Origin: Aquipseudomonas alcaligenes MRY13-0052
GTDB taxonomy: Bacteria; Pseudomonadota; Gammaproteobacteria; Pseudomonadales; Pseudomonadaceae
Assembly: GCA_000474255.1 (NCBI GenBank)
Contig: BATO01000059.1
Location: 1-40,648, forward strand
DNA: 40,648 bases
Reading direction: 5' to 3'
Position numbers and translations under genes: made by a program. Shown here piece after piece: positions 1 through 13,085 of the stretch; position 1 is the stretch's first letter; every line of letters begins with the position of its first letter. The notes beneath the pieces are model-generated. The model saw only the letters and a list, made by a program, of their open reading frames with translations, searched no databases and was not told where the DNA came from.

Positions 1-12
1 GGCGGACAGATC

Positions 13-38
13 GCCGGGTTATGTCCCGGCCCGTTTTT
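13..38 (+). other. Hairpin with T-tract upstream of grpE
   Basis: A 6-bp GC stem (GCCGGG at 13-18, CCCGGC at 25-30) is followed by five T residues (34-38), just ahead of the strong grpE ribosome binding site at about 41-48. It looks like a weak intrinsic terminator or a 5'-UTR hairpin. The promoter of grpE must lie before the window, so which role applies cannot be decided here. Confidence 0.4.
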
Positions 39-52
39 GAAAGGAGGAACGC

Positions 53-622
53 ATGGCTGACGAACAGACCCTGGATAATCAGAACCCTGAAGCGAACGCT
101 GCTGCCGAGGGCGCCGCTGGCGACGATCTGGCGGTTCGTGTGCAGGCGCTGGAAGAGCAACTGGCTGCCGCCCAGGATCAGTCCCTGCGCGTTGCCGCCG
201 AATTGCAGAACATCCGCCGCCGTGCAGAGCAGGATGTGGAAAAGGCGCACAAGTTCGCGCTGGAAAAATTCGCCAATGACCTGCTGCCGGTGGTGGACAG
301 CCTCGAGCGTGGTCTGGAGCTGACCGCGGCCGATGACGAGTCGATCAAGCCGGTGCGCGAGGGCATGGAACTGACTCTCAAGCTGTTCCACGACACCCTC
401 AAGCGCTACCAGCTGGAAGCGGTCGACCCGCACGGTGCGCCGTTCAACCCGGAGCACCACCAGGCCATGGCAATGCAGGAAAGCACCCACGTGGAGCCCG
501 GCAGCGTGCTGAAGGTGTTCCAGAAGGGCTACCTGCTGAACGGTCGCCTGCTGCGCCCCGCCATGGTGGTGGTCAGCAAGGCTCCGAGTGAAGCGCCGCC
601 GTCCATCGACGAGCAGGCTTGA
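53..622 (+). CDS. grpE: GrpE, nucleotide exchange factor for DnaK
   Basis: GrpE is the cytoplasmic co-chaperone that releases ADP from DnaK and so resets the Hsp70 cycle. The 189-residue product has the family layout: an acidic, low-complexity N-terminus, a long coiled coil (about residues 30-85, including an [14 protein letters not shown]-type segment) that dimerises, and a C-terminal beta domain ending near VVVSKAP. The length is usual for the family. The ATG is preceded by a strong AAGGAGGAA ribosome binding site. It is followed by dnaK and dnaJ in the standard order. The stop codon overlaps the -35 box of a putative dnaK heat-shock promoter, so dnaK can be transcribed independently of grpE. 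Identification is secure from sequence and context. Confidence 0.97.
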   Translation: MADEQTLDNQNPEANAAAEGAAGDDLAVRVQALEEQLAAAQDQSLRVAAELQNIRRRAEQDVEKAHKFALEKFANDLLPVVDSLERGLELTAADDESIKPVREGMELTLKLFHDTLKRYQLEAVDPHGAPFNPEHHQAMAMQESTHVEPGSVLKVFQKGYLLNGRLLRPAMVVVSKAPSEAPPSIDEQA

Positions 623-645
623 AATCCGGCCTCCGGCCCCCATTT
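618..645 (+). promoter_or_regulatory. Putative sigma-32 (RpoH) promoter of dnaK
   Basis: CTTGAA at 618-623 and CCCCATTT at 638-645 are separated by 14 bp. This matches the sigma-32 consensus CTTGAA, 13-15 bp spacer, CCCCATNT. The -35 box overlaps the grpE TGA stop (620-622). Initiation would fall near 652, giving a dnaK leader of about 70 nt. Sigma-32 control of dnaK is established in gammaproteobacteria. That this copy is used is inference. Confidence 0.82.
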
Positions 646-722
646 GTTAGTTCAAGCGTTTTTATGCTGCCGCGGCCAGTGAAACGGGGTCTCGGCAAAT
701 CCAAAGTTTCGGGAGAGAGAAT

Positions 723-2633
723 ATGGGCAAAATCATCGGTATCGACCTGGGGACCACCAACTCCTGCGTGGCTATCCTGGAGAACGGTAACGTCAAGGTG
801 ATCGAGAACGCCGAAGGCACTCGTACCACCCCGTCGATCATCGCTTACACCAACGATGGCGAGATCCTTGTCGGCCAGTCCGCCAAGCGCCAGGCGGTAA
901 CCAACCCGCACAACACCCTGTACGCCGTGAAGCGCCTGATCGGTCGTCGCTTCGAAGAAGACGTCGTGCAGAAAGACATCAAGATGGTTCCCTACAAGAT
1001 CGCCAAGGCCGACAACGGTGACGCCTGGGTCGAAGTGAAGGGCCAGAAGATGGCGCCGCCGCAGATTTCCGCAGAAGTGCTGAAGAAGATGAAGAAAACC
1101 GCCGAAGACTACCTCGGCGAGACCGTGACCGAAGCGGTGATCACCGTTCCGGCCTACTTCAACGACAGCCAGCGCCAGGCTACCAAGGACGCCGGTCGTA
1201 TCGCCGGTCTGGACGTCAAACGCATCATCAACGAACCGACTGCGGCTGCGCTGGCCTATGGCATGGACAAGGCCAAGGGCGACCACACCGTGATCGTCTA
1301 TGACCTGGGCGGCGGTACCTTCGACGTGTCGGTGATCGAGATCGCCGAAGTCGACGGCGAGCACCAGTTCGAGGTTCTGGCCACCAACGGCGACACCTTC
1401 CTGGGTGGTGAGGACTTCGACATCCGCCTGATCGACTACCTCGTCGACGAGTTCAAGAAAGAGTCCGGCATGGACCTGAAGGGCGATCCCCTGGCCATGC
1501 AGCGCCTGAAAGAGGCTGCCGAGAAGGCCAAGATCGAGCTGTCCTCCAGCCAGCAGACCGACGTCAACCTGCCGTACATCACTGCAGACCAGACCGGTCC
1601 GAAGCACCTGAACGTGAAGATTTCCCGCGCCAAGCTGGAAGCCCTGGTCGAAGACCTGGTCGCTCGTACCATCGAGCCGTGCCGTATCGCGCTGAAGGAT
1701 GCTGGCCTGGATGTGGGTGATATCCACGAAGTGATTCTGGTCGGCGGCCAGACCCGCATGCCGCTGGTGCAGAAGCAGGTTGCCGATTTCTTCGGCAAGG
1801 AAGCGCGTAAGGACGTCAACCCGGACGAAGCCGTGGCCATCGGTGCCGCCATCCAGGGCGCCGTATTGTCCGGCGATGTGAAGGACGTGCTGCTGCTCGA
1901 CGTTTCCCCGCTGACCCTGGGTATCGAAACCCTGGGTGGCGTGATGACCGCGCTGATCGAGAAGAACACCACCATCCCGACCAAGAAGTCGCAGGTGTTC
2001 TCGACCGCCGACGACAACCAGTCCGCCGTGACCATTCACGTGCTGCAGGGCGAGCGCAAGCAGGCCGCGCAGAACAAGTCCCTGGGCAAGTTCGACCTGG
2101 CCGAGATTCCGCCGGCGCCCCGTGGTGTGCCGCAGGTCGAGGTGACCTTCGACATCGACGCCAACGGCATCCTGCACGTGTCCGCCAAGGACAAGGCCAC
2201 CGGCAAGCAGCAGTCCATCGTGATCAAGGCCAACTCCGGCCTGTCCGAGGACGAAATCCAGCAGATGGTGCGTGACGCCGAGGCCAATGCCGAGGAGGAT
2301 CGCAAGTTCGAGGAGCTGGCCGCCGCCCGTAACCAGGGTGATGCGTTGGTCCATGCGACCCGCAAGATGGTCACCGAGGCTGGCGACAAGGCCACTGCCG
2401 ACGAGAAGGCTGCCATCGAGAAGGCACTGGGTGAGCTGGAAGTTGCCGTCAAGGGCGACGACAAGGCCGAGATCGAAGCCAAGATGAACGCCCTGTCCCA
2501 GGCTTCCACTCCGCTGGCGCAGAAGATGTACGCCGAACAGCCCCAGGCTGGCGAAGGTGCTCCGGCCGGCGACGACAAGGCATCCGACGATGCCGTCGAC
2601 GCCGAGTTCGAAGAGGTCAAGGACAACAAGTAA
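723..2633 (+). CDS. dnaK: DnaK, Hsp70 chaperone
   Basis: DnaK is the cytoplasmic ATP-dependent Hsp70 that binds exposed hydrophobic peptides and works with DnaJ and GrpE; it also helps turn over sigma-32. The 636-residue product has the usual length. Visible signatures are the phosphate-1 motif IDLGTTNSC near residues 7-15, [17 protein letters not shown] near 145, [12 protein letters not shown] near 195, the adenosine motif [10 protein letters not shown] near 340, the interdomain linker [13 protein letters not shown] near 390, the beta-sandwich substrate domain, and a C-terminal helical lid ending in an acidic EEVKD-type tail followed by NK. The ATG at 723 follows a GGGAGAGAG ribosome binding site. 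It lies 100 bp after grpE with its own sigma-32 promoter, and 122 bp before dnaJ. Identification is certain. Confidence 0.99.
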   Translation: MGKIIGIDLGTTNSCVAILENGNVKVIENAEGTRTTPSIIAYTNDGEILVGQSAKRQAVTNPHNTLYAVKRLIGRRFEEDVVQKDIKMVPYKIAKADNGDAWVEVKGQKMAPPQISAEVLKKMKKTAEDYLGETVTEAVITVPAYFNDSQRQATKDAGRIAGLDVKRIINEPTAAALAYGMDKAKGDHTVIVYDLGGGTFDVSVIEIAEVDGEHQFEVLATNGDTFLGGEDFDIRLIDYLVDEFKKESGMDLKGDPLAMQRLKEAAEKAKIELSSSQQTDVNLPYITADQTGPKHLNVKISRAKLEALVEDLVARTIEPCRIALKDAGLDVGDIHEVILVGGQTRMPLVQKQVADFFGKEARKDVNPDEAVAIGAAIQGAVLSGDVKDVLLLDVSPLTLGIETLGGVMTALIEKNTTIPTKKSQVFSTADDNQSAVTIHVLQGERKQAAQNKSLGKFDLAEIPPAPRGVPQVEVTFDIDANGILHVSAKDKATGKQQSIVIKANSGLSEDEIQQMVRDAEANAEEDRKFEELAAARNQGDALVHATRKMVTEAGDKATADEKAAIEKALGELEVAVKGDDKAEIEAKMNALSQASTPLAQKMYAEQPQAGEGAPAGDDKASDDAVDAEFEEVKDNK

Positions 2634-2657
2634 GCATCAGGCTTGCTTGCTCTCCTG

Positions 2658-2711
2658 CCTGCGGGGCCTGGCCCCGCAGGTTGATGCGCCGCGCGGGAGC
2701 TTGCTCCCGCG
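2658..2711 (+). other. Two consecutive GC-rich hairpins between dnaK and dnaJ
   Basis: The dnaK-dnaJ gap holds two near-perfect stem-loops. The first has a 10-bp stem (2658-2667 with 2671-2680, loop CTG). The second has a 9-bp stem (2692-2700 with 2703-2711) built around GGGAGCTTGCTCCC. Neither is followed by a T-tract, so they look more like mRNA-stabilising, processing or partial-attenuation structures than terminators. They could set the excess of DnaK over DnaJ. Confidence 0.6.
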
Positions 2712-2755
2712 TCGGCGTGTCTGGAGGGCGCAAAATTTGAAGAGTGTGAGAACCA

Positions 2756-4767
<2,012 letters not shown>

Positions 4768-4856
4768 GACTGCCGAAAGGTCCTACTCCACGGTGGACCG
4801 TAAAAGGCCTTTCCTGTAAGCTGCAGCTTTAGTGTGTCCACTAAAAGTTACGCAGA

Positions 4857-4955
4857 ATGGCTCAGATAAAAAAGCGGGGTGACGGTTCAAAACGTCATCC
4901 CGCTTTTTTACAACCTGCGTTTGCTTCAGCCTTGATCTACGGGAGGTCTTCTTGA
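4857..4955 (+). CDS. Putative carA leader peptide ORF (32 codons)
   Basis: An ATG at 4857 opens a 32-codon frame that runs through the whole terminator-like hairpin (4868-4909), including its T-tract read as TTT TTA, and stops at TGA 4953-4955, overlapping the carA TTG start as TTGA. The predicted peptide begins [10 protein letters not shown] and ends IYGRSS. An in-frame stop at 4842-4844 rules out a longer version. No clear Shine-Dalgarno precedes it, so translation may be weak or nearly leaderless. A leader frame that covers an attenuator and is coupled to the first gene is the architecture of the E. coli pyrBI attenuator. From memory, Pseudomonas carAB has been described as pyrimidine- and arginine-regulated. 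Function here is inference. Confidence 0.5.
   Translation: MAQIKKRGDGSKRHPAFLQPAFASALIYGRSS
4868..4909 (+). terminator. Terminator hairpin in the carA leader (candidate attenuator)
   Basis: An 11-bp stem (4874-4884 with 4893-4903, one G-U pair) with an 8-nt loop is flanked by A6 and T6 (4904-4909), a strong intrinsic terminator. It ends only 42 nt before the carA start, later than expected for a simple dapB terminator. It sits fully inside the 32-codon leader ORF. It may end dapB transcripts, attenuate carAB, or both. Confidence 0.8.
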
Positions 4956-6088
4956 CTAAGCCAGCCATACTCGCGCTTGCCGACGGCAGCATTTTCCTCG
5001 GTGAATCCATCGGGGCCGACGGCCAGACCATCGGAGAGGTGGTGTTCAACACCGCCATGACCGGCTACCAGGAAATCCTCACCGATCCTTCCTATGCCCA
5101 GCAAATCGTTACCCTGACCTATCCCCATATCGGCAACACCGGCACCACGCCGGAAGATGCCGAGTCCGATCGCGTCTGGGCTGCCGGCCTGATCATCCGT
5201 GATCTGCCGCTGCTGGCCAGCAACTGGCGTAACAAGCAATCGCTGCCCGACTACCTGGAAGCCAATGGCACCGTCGCCATCGCCGGTATCGACACCCGCC
5301 GCCTGACCCGCATCCTGCGCGAGAAAGGTTCGCAGAACGGCTGCATCCTCACCGGTGAAGGCGCCACTGCCGAGAAGGCACTGGAGCTGGCGCGCAGCTT
5401 CCCTGGCCTGAAGGGCATGGACCTGGCCAAGGTGGTCAGCTGCACCGAGCGCTATGAGTGGCGTTCCGGCATCTGGGACCTGAAGACCGACAGCCACCCG
5501 GAAATCCCTGCCAGCGAACTGCCCTACCACGTGGTGGCGTTCGACTACGGCGTGAAGCTGAACATCCTGCGCATGCTGGTCGACCGTGGCTGCCGCCTGA
5601 CCGTGGTCCCCGCGCAGACCCCGGCCAGCGAAGTGCTGGCACTGAATCCCGATGGCGTGTTCCTGTCCAACGGCCCTGGCGACCCCGAGCCCTGCGACTA
5701 CGCCATCGCGGCGATCAAGGAAATCCTCGAGACCGAGATTCCGGTCTTCGGCATCTGCCTCGGCCACCAACTGCTGGCCCTGGCGTCCGGCGCCAAGACC
5801 CTGAAGATGGGCCACGGCCACCATGGTGCCAACCACCCCGTCCAGGACCTGGACAGCGGCGTGGTCATGATCACCAGCCAGAACCACGGTTTCGCCGTGG
5901 ACGAAACCAGCCTGCCGGCCAATGTCCGCCCCATCCACAAGTCGCTGTTCGACGGCACCCTGCAGGGCATCGAGCGTACCGACAAGGAAGCCTTCAGCTT
6001 CCAGGGACACCCGGAGGCGAGCCCCGGCCCCCACGATGTGGCCCCGCTGTTCGACCGCTTCATCGAAGCCATGGCCAAGCGCCGCTAA
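4952..6088 (+). CDS. carA: Carbamoyl-phosphate synthase small (glutaminase) subunit
   Basis: CarA hydrolyses glutamine and channels ammonia to CarB for carbamoyl phosphate, the shared precursor of pyrimidines and arginine. The 378-residue product has the usual length. It has an N-terminal CPSase small-chain domain (about 1-150) and a C-terminal class I glutamine amidotransferase domain with the nucleophile elbow GICLGHQLL (Cys269) and the partner His in [15 protein letters not shown]. The start is TTG at 4952, supported by a GGGAGG site at 4941-4946 and the conserved [14 protein letters not shown]-terminus. It is preceded by a leader ORF and attenuator-like hairpin and followed by carB after 36 bp. 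From memory, PAO1 has an extra gene between carA and carB that is missing here. Confidence 0.98.
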   Translation: MTKPAILALADGSIFLGESIGADGQTIGEVVFNTAMTGYQEILTDPSYAQQIVTLTYPHIGNTGTTPEDAESDRVWAAGLIIRDLPLLASNWRNKQSLPDYLEANGTVAIAGIDTRRLTRILREKGSQNGCILTGEGATAEKALELARSFPGLKGMDLAKVVSCTERYEWRSGIWDLKTDSHPEIPASELPYHVVAFDYGVKLNILRMLVDRGCRLTVVPAQTPASEVLALNPDGVFLSNGPGDPEPCDYAIAAIKEILETEIPVFGICLGHQLLALASGAKTLKMGHGHHGANHPVQDLDSGVVMITSQNHGFAVDETSLPANVRPIHKSLFDGTLQGIERTDKEAFSFQGHPEASPGPHDVAPLFDRFIEAMAKRR

Positions 6089-6124
6089 GCCTGCCGACTG
6101 ACCCAAGGATTCGAGTGAGTAAAA

Positions 6125-9342
<3,218 letters not shown>

Positions 9343-9346
<4 letters not shown>

Positions 9347-9819
9347 ACAAGTACCCCATGACTGTCCAGGGCGCTCGCGCCCTGGAAGAGGAGCTGGCGC
9401 ATCTGACCAAGGTCATGCGCCCGCAACTGAGCCAGGCCATCGGTGAGGCGCGCGAGCTGGGCGACCTCAAGGAGAACGCCGAGTACCACGCCGCGCGCGA
9501 GCAGCAAGGCATGGTCGAGGCGCGTATCCGTGACATCGAGGGGCGCCTGCAGAACTCGGTGATCATCGACGTCACCACCATCGCCCACACCGGCAAGGTG
9601 ATCTTCGGCACCACGGTGGATATCGCCAACGTGGAAACCGACGAGACAGTGACCTACCAGATCGTTGGTGAAGATGAGGCCGACATCAAGCAAGGCAAGC
9701 TGTCGGTGGGCTCGCCCATCGCCCGTGCGCTGATAGGTAAGGAAGAGGGCGACATCGTCGTGGTGAAAACCCCGAGCGGCCTGATCGAGTACGAGATCGT
9801 CGAGGTCCGTCATATCTGA
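9343..9819 (+). CDS. greA: Transcript cleavage factor GreA
   Basis: GreA enters the secondary channel of RNA polymerase and stimulates cleavage of backtracked RNA, rescuing stalled complexes. The 158-residue protein has the family's N-terminal coiled-coil hairpin (about 1-75) with the acidic tip [10 protein letters not shown] near residue 40, followed by the FKBP-like C-terminal domain ([18 protein letters not shown] onward). It overlaps the carB stop by four bases, the arrangement I recall for the PAO1 carA-orf-carB-greA operon. Its final codons appear to contain the translation start region of the next gene. Identification is certain. Confidence 0.98.
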
Positions 9820-10237
9820 TCGTCGGCGGTTTCGCGCGGCTTCAGCCAGTTGGCAGCTGGCCCAGACATTCTGGGTCGGTGGCCTCTGGCTTTTGCACTT
9901 CGTCGTGATACCCACCCTGGAGCGCGTTGGTCTTGCGCCACTGCTGGTGGAGGAGGTCTCGCGCAGCCTCACGCCGTTGCTGGTGGCCTTCACCGCTTTC
10001 TGCGTGTTGGTTCAGGGGGTGGTTCTGGTCCAGATCGAAGGTGTGCGCAGCCTGCAGCGTGACTCCCGTGGTCAGCTGCTGATAGCCGTTCTGGCGATGT
10101 CGGTGGTGTTCATGCTGGTGAACCAGGTGCAGCCAGGCGCCATGCGCTGGTTAGCGTTCAACTACCTGGTGCTGGCATTTTGCGGCGCCTTGCTGGTCAT
10201 CCAGCCGGTGCCGGGTGATAAAGCTCGGGCGCGCTGA
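9812..10237 (+). CDS. Small multi-TM protein (PA4754/DUF4149-like), start codon unusual
   Basis: A hydrophobic protein with about four membrane segments ([66 protein letters not shown]) and a short basic tail lies between greA and convergent yhbY, where Pseudomonas usually has a DUF4149-like gene. Function is unknown. The first ATG/GTG/TTG in frame is TTG 9893, which would cut the first membrane helix in half. The frame continues upstream as [19 protein letters not shown] with good coding character, closed by an in-frame stop at 9782. The only candidate with a Shine-Dalgarno at correct spacing is ATA at 9812 (GAGG at 9802-9805), inside the greA end; CTG 9857 is the other option. I use 9812. 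The gene is well supported but its start is not. Confidence 0.65.
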   Translation: MSDRRRFRAASASWQLAQTFWVGGLWLLHFVVIPTLERVGLAPLLVEEVSRSLTPLLVAFTAFCVLVQGVVLVQIEGVRSLQRDSRGQLLIAVLAMSVVFMLVNQVQPGAMRWLAFNYLVLAFCGALLVIQPVPGDKARAR

Positions 10238-10264
10238 GCGCGCCACGGGCATCAGCCTGGGCTA

Positions 10265-10579
10265 TCAGAGCCCGCTGTAGCGGCTGATATTGGAGAGGTT
10301 GCGGTTCGGCTTGGGGTTGCGGCGATAGACCAGCGCCATCTTGCCGATGATCTGGACCAGCTCGCATTTTCCAGTGCTGCAGAGTTCTTCGATCAGCGCG
10401 CGGCGATCGTCACGCTCAGTGATGCGGAACTGCACCTTGATCAGCTCGTGATCGTTGAGTGCGCGATCCAACTCGGCGAGCACGCCTTCGGTCAAACCAT
10501 TTTCAGCCACGATCAATACCGGTTTCAGGTGGTGGCCGATAGATTTGTATTGCTTCTTGTGCTCCTGAGAGAGCGCCAT
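10265..10579 (-). CDS. yhbY: YhbY-family RNA-binding protein (CRM domain)
   Basis: YhbY proteins are single CRM-domain RNA-binding proteins that associate with pre-50S ribosomal particles. The 104-residue product starts MALSQEHKKQYKSIGHHLKP and carries the core LIVAENGLTEGVLAELDRAL, the HELIKVQFR strand and the GxxG-type segment near residues 70-80 (TGKCELVQIIGKMALVYRR). The ATG at 10579 is chosen because the longer open frame upstream is non-coding in character. It is convergent with the greA-linked membrane gene and divergent from the decayed rlmE relic. From memory, in most Pseudomonas yhbY sits back to back with an intact rlmE. Confidence 0.95.
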   Translation of the reverse strand: MALSQEHKKQYKSIGHHLKPVLIVAENGLTEGVLAELDRALNDHELIKVQFRITERDDRRALIEELCSTGKCELVQIIGKMALVYRRNPKPNRNLSNISRYSGL

Positions 10580-10654
10580 AATCAGACCCCTGCGAAAAAA
10601 GGCTGCCAGTTTACCCGAGTGACTTCGGGGCGCACAGCCGAATGCGAGTCTCCT

Positions 10655-10961
10655 GTGGCCCGCTCCAAGACTAGTCAGCGTTGGCTGAAAGAGCATGTTG
10701 CTGGTTTGGAGCGTCTCCACTGAAGGTGTGGCTTTCCCGGGAGCCTCGGTTTGGTGGGAAAGTCTCCGGCGGGCCTTGTGATTTTCGTTATGGCCCCAAT
10801 ATCGGGTGCAGGGTCGTGGCGCTGCGCTTGAGGTGCATCTGTCTCGACGTCCGCCTACGGGTGTTGAGGTAGTTGGCAGTGGGTGGACGTGCAAGCGGCT
10901 TTTGTCGTGTCGGCGCTCCAGTGAGCAATAGGTGCTCGCGCGCGGCTTTTGCGGGGAATAG
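10655..10961 (+). pseudogene. rlmE: Decayed relic of rlmE (ftsJ), 23S rRNA Um2552 methyltransferase
   Basis: Three collinear blocks match the RlmE family in order. At 10655-10696, GTG then ARSKTSQRWLKEH is the conserved N-terminus; it runs into a TGA at 10721. At 10775-10807, LVIFVMAPISG resembles the catalytic block LVISDMAPNMSG, with the Asp of SDMAP lost and one codon deleted. At 10890-10961, in another frame, CKRLLSCRRSSEQ, a TAG, then VLARGFCGE and a stop align codon for codon with the usual [23 protein letters not shown] end. The relic is about 307 bp against about 620 for an intact gene, so roughly half is deleted, with at least two stops and a frameshift. It lies exactly at the conserved rlmE site between yhbY and ftsH. 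Family sequences are from memory, so an alignment should confirm the match. Confidence 0.82.
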
Positions 10962-11150
10962 ACTGCAACGGTCGGCCTGTTTTTCGGTCTTAATGCACGG
11001 GCTCGGGTGTGTGACGAGCGCCATGGCTTCATAAAGGGTTACAGACGGCGCCTGCCAGGGGTGGGGGTTGTATAGTAAGTTAGGCCGGTTGATAACCAGC
11101 CGTCATGCGGGGCGCGTCCCAGGACGGGATCTGCTCCAGAGGGTAGCTAA
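10962..11150 (+). other. Upstream region of ftsH, no gene seen
   Basis: These 189 bp follow the rlmE relic and contain no convincing coding frame. A TATAGT hexamer at 11071-11076 could be a -10 box, but no good -35 lies 16-18 bp upstream and no sigma-32-like pair is visible. An inverted repeat around GGTTGATAACC (11088-11098) lies just before ftsH. The ftsH ribosome binding site AGAGGG is at 11138-11143. Confidence 0.4.
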
Positions 11151-13076
11151 TTGAACGATATGGCAAAGAATCTCATCCTGTGGCTGATCATCGCCGCCGT
11201 GCTGGTCACGGTGATGAACAACTTCTCCAGCCCGAGCGAACCGCAGACGCTGAACTATTCCGACTTCATCGGTCAGGTGAAGGAAGGCAAGGTCGAGCGT
11301 GTCACGGTCGACGGCTTCGTCATTACCGGTAAGCGGAATGACGGCGACTCCTTCAAGACCATTCGTCCGGCTATCCAGGATGGCGGACTGATCGGCGACC
11401 TGATCGACAACAACGTGATCATCGAAGGCAAGCAGCCCGAGCAGCAGAGCATCTGGACCCAGTTGCTCGTTGCCAGCTTCCCGATCCTGGTGATCATTGC
11501 GGTATTCATGTTCTTCATGCGGCAGATGCAGGGCGGCTCAGGCGGCCGCGGCGGCCCCATGAGCTTCGGCAAGAGCAAGGCGCGCCTGCTCTCGGAAGAC
11601 CAGGTGAAAACCACCCTGGCCGACGTCGCAGGCTGCGACGAAGCCAAGGAAGAAGTGGGCGAGCTGGTCGAGTTCCTGCGTGACCCGGGCAAGTTCCAGC
11701 GCCTGGGTGGCCGTATCCCCCGCGGCGTGCTGATGGTCGGCCCGCCCGGTACCGGTAAGACCCTGCTGGCCAAGGCCATTGCGGGTGAAGCCAAGGTGCC
11801 GTTCTTCACCATCTCCGGTTCCGACTTCGTCGAGATGTTCGTCGGCGTGGGTGCATCCCGTGTCCGCGACATGTTCGACCAGGCCAAGAAGCATGCTCCC
11901 TGCATCATCTTCATCGACGAGATCGACGCAGTCGGTCGTCATCGTGGTGCTGGCCTGGGTGGCGGTCATGACGAACGCGAGCAGACCCTCAACCAGTTGC
12001 TGGTAGAGATGGACGGCTTTGAGATGAACGACGGCATCATCGTGATCGCCGCGACCAACCGCCCGGACGTACTGGACCCGGCGCTGCTGCGCCCGGGCCG
12101 TTTCGACCGTCAGGTGGTGGTCGGCTTGCCGGACATCCGTGGCCGCGAGCAGATTCTCAAAGTGCACATGCGCAAGGTGCCGATGGGCGATGACGTCGAC
12201 GCTGGTGTAATCGCTCGTGGTACTCCCGGTTTCTCCGGCGCTGACCTGGCCAACCTGGTCAACGAGGCCTCGCTTTTCGCTGCGCGCGTCAACAAGCGCA
12301 TCGTTGAGATGAAGGAATTCGAGCTGGCCAAGGACAAGATCATGATGGGCGCCGAGCGCAAATCCATGGTCATGTCCGAGAAAGAGAAACTCAACACTGC
12401 TTACCACGAGGCTGGCCATGCCATCGTCGGGCGTGTGGTTCCCGAGCATGACCCGGTTTACAAGGTTTCCATCATCCCGCGCGGTCGTGCCCTGGGTGTG
12501 ACCATGTTCCTCCCGGAGGAGGATCGCTACAGCCTCTCCAAGCGTGCGCTGATCAGCCAGGTCTGCTCGCTGTTCGGTGGTCGTATCGCCGAGGAGATGA
12601 CTCTGGGCTTCGATGGTGTGACCACTGGGGCCTCCAACGACATCATGCGCGCCACCCAGATCGCCAAGAACATGGTGACCAAGTGGGGCCTGTCCGAGAA
12701 ACTCGGCCCGCTGATGTATGCGGAAGAAGAGGGTGAAGTCTTCCTCGGCCGTAGCGCGGGTGGCCAGCACTCCAGTGTGTCGGCGCAGACCGCGCAACTG
12801 ATCGACCAGGAAGTGCGCAGCATCATCGACCACTGCTACGCCACGGCGAAGCAGATTCTCGTGGAGAACCGCGACAAGCTGGACATGATGGCCGAGGCGT
12901 TGATGAAGTTCGAAACCATCGATGCCGAGCAGATCGACGACATCATGGCAGGCCGCCCGGCTCGTGAACCCAAGGATTGGGAGGGTGGCCCGGGTGCCTC
13001 CTCCGGCAAGCCTGCTCCCCGTGAGGAAGCGCCGCGTCCGGAGAACCCGATCGGCGGCCCTGCTGGCGAACACTAA
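11151..13076 (+). CDS. ftsH: FtsH, membrane-anchored ATP-dependent zinc metalloprotease
   Basis: FtsH is the inner-membrane AAA+ protease that degrades sigma-32, LpxC-type regulatory targets and misassembled membrane proteins. The 641-residue product has two N-terminal membrane helices (about 8-25 and 105-125) flanking a periplasmic domain. The AAA+ domain carries Walker A GPPGTGKT (about 197-204), Walker [12 protein letters not shown] and the SRH arginines. The protease domain has the zinc motif HEAGH at 419-423 and an acidic zinc ligand further on, then a Gly/Pro-rich tail. The start is taken as TTG 11151, 7 nt after AGAGGG; ATG 11160 (MAKNLILW) is the alternative but is 16 nt away. rlmE, its usual upstream neighbour, is a relic here. 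folP follows after 9 bp. Confidence 0.98.
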   Translation: MNDMAKNLILWLIIAAVLVTVMNNFSSPSEPQTLNYSDFIGQVKEGKVERVTVDGFVITGKRNDGDSFKTIRPAIQDGGLIGDLIDNNVIIEGKQPEQQSIWTQLLVASFPILVIIAVFMFFMRQMQGGSGGRGGPMSFGKSKARLLSEDQVKTTLADVAGCDEAKEEVGELVEFLRDPGKFQRLGGRIPRGVLMVGPPGTGKTLLAKAIAGEAKVPFFTISGSDFVEMFVGVGASRVRDMFDQAKKHAPCIIFIDEIDAVGRHRGAGLGGGHDEREQTLNQLLVEMDGFEMNDGIIVIAATNRPDVLDPALLRPGRFDRQVVVGLPDIRGREQILKVHMRKVPMGDDVDAGVIARGTPGFSGADLANLVNEASLFAARVNKRIVEMKEFELAKDKIMMGAERKSMVMSEKEKLNTAYHEAGHAIVGRVVPEHDPVYKVSIIPRGRALGVTMFLPEEDRYSLSKRALISQVCSLFGGRIAEEMTLGFDGVTTGASNDIMRATQIAKNMVTKWGLSEKLGPLMYAEEEGEVFLGRSAGGQHSSVSAQTAQLIDQEVRSIIDHCYATAKQILVENRDKLDMMAEALMKFETIDAEQIDDIMAGRPAREPKDWEGGPGASSGKPAPREEAPRPENPIGGPAGEH

Positions 13077-13085
13077 GGTTCCTAG

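Noticed and set aside
573-2354. 593-residue open frame antisense to dnaK
   Set aside because: Antisense dnaK frames are a known artefact of codon bias. The translation is Leu/Gly/Val/Asp/His-rich with no family signature and no ribosome site, while the plus strand encodes an unmistakable DnaK.
4818-4829. AAGCTGCAGCTT palindrome upstream of carA as an operator
   Set aside because: It is a perfect 12-bp palindrome, but I know no regulator with this site and could not place a carA promoter relative to it, so it is not called.
10448-10723. 91-residue plus-strand ORF crossing yhbY and the rlmE relic
   Set aside because: Its first two thirds are antisense to yhbY. Only the last 22 codons are meaningful, as the N-terminal remnant of rlmE.
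10788-11024. 78-residue minus-strand ORF between yhbY and ftsH
   Set aside because: The sequence under it is the rlmE C-terminal relic on the plus strand. The ORF has no ribosome site and atypical composition.
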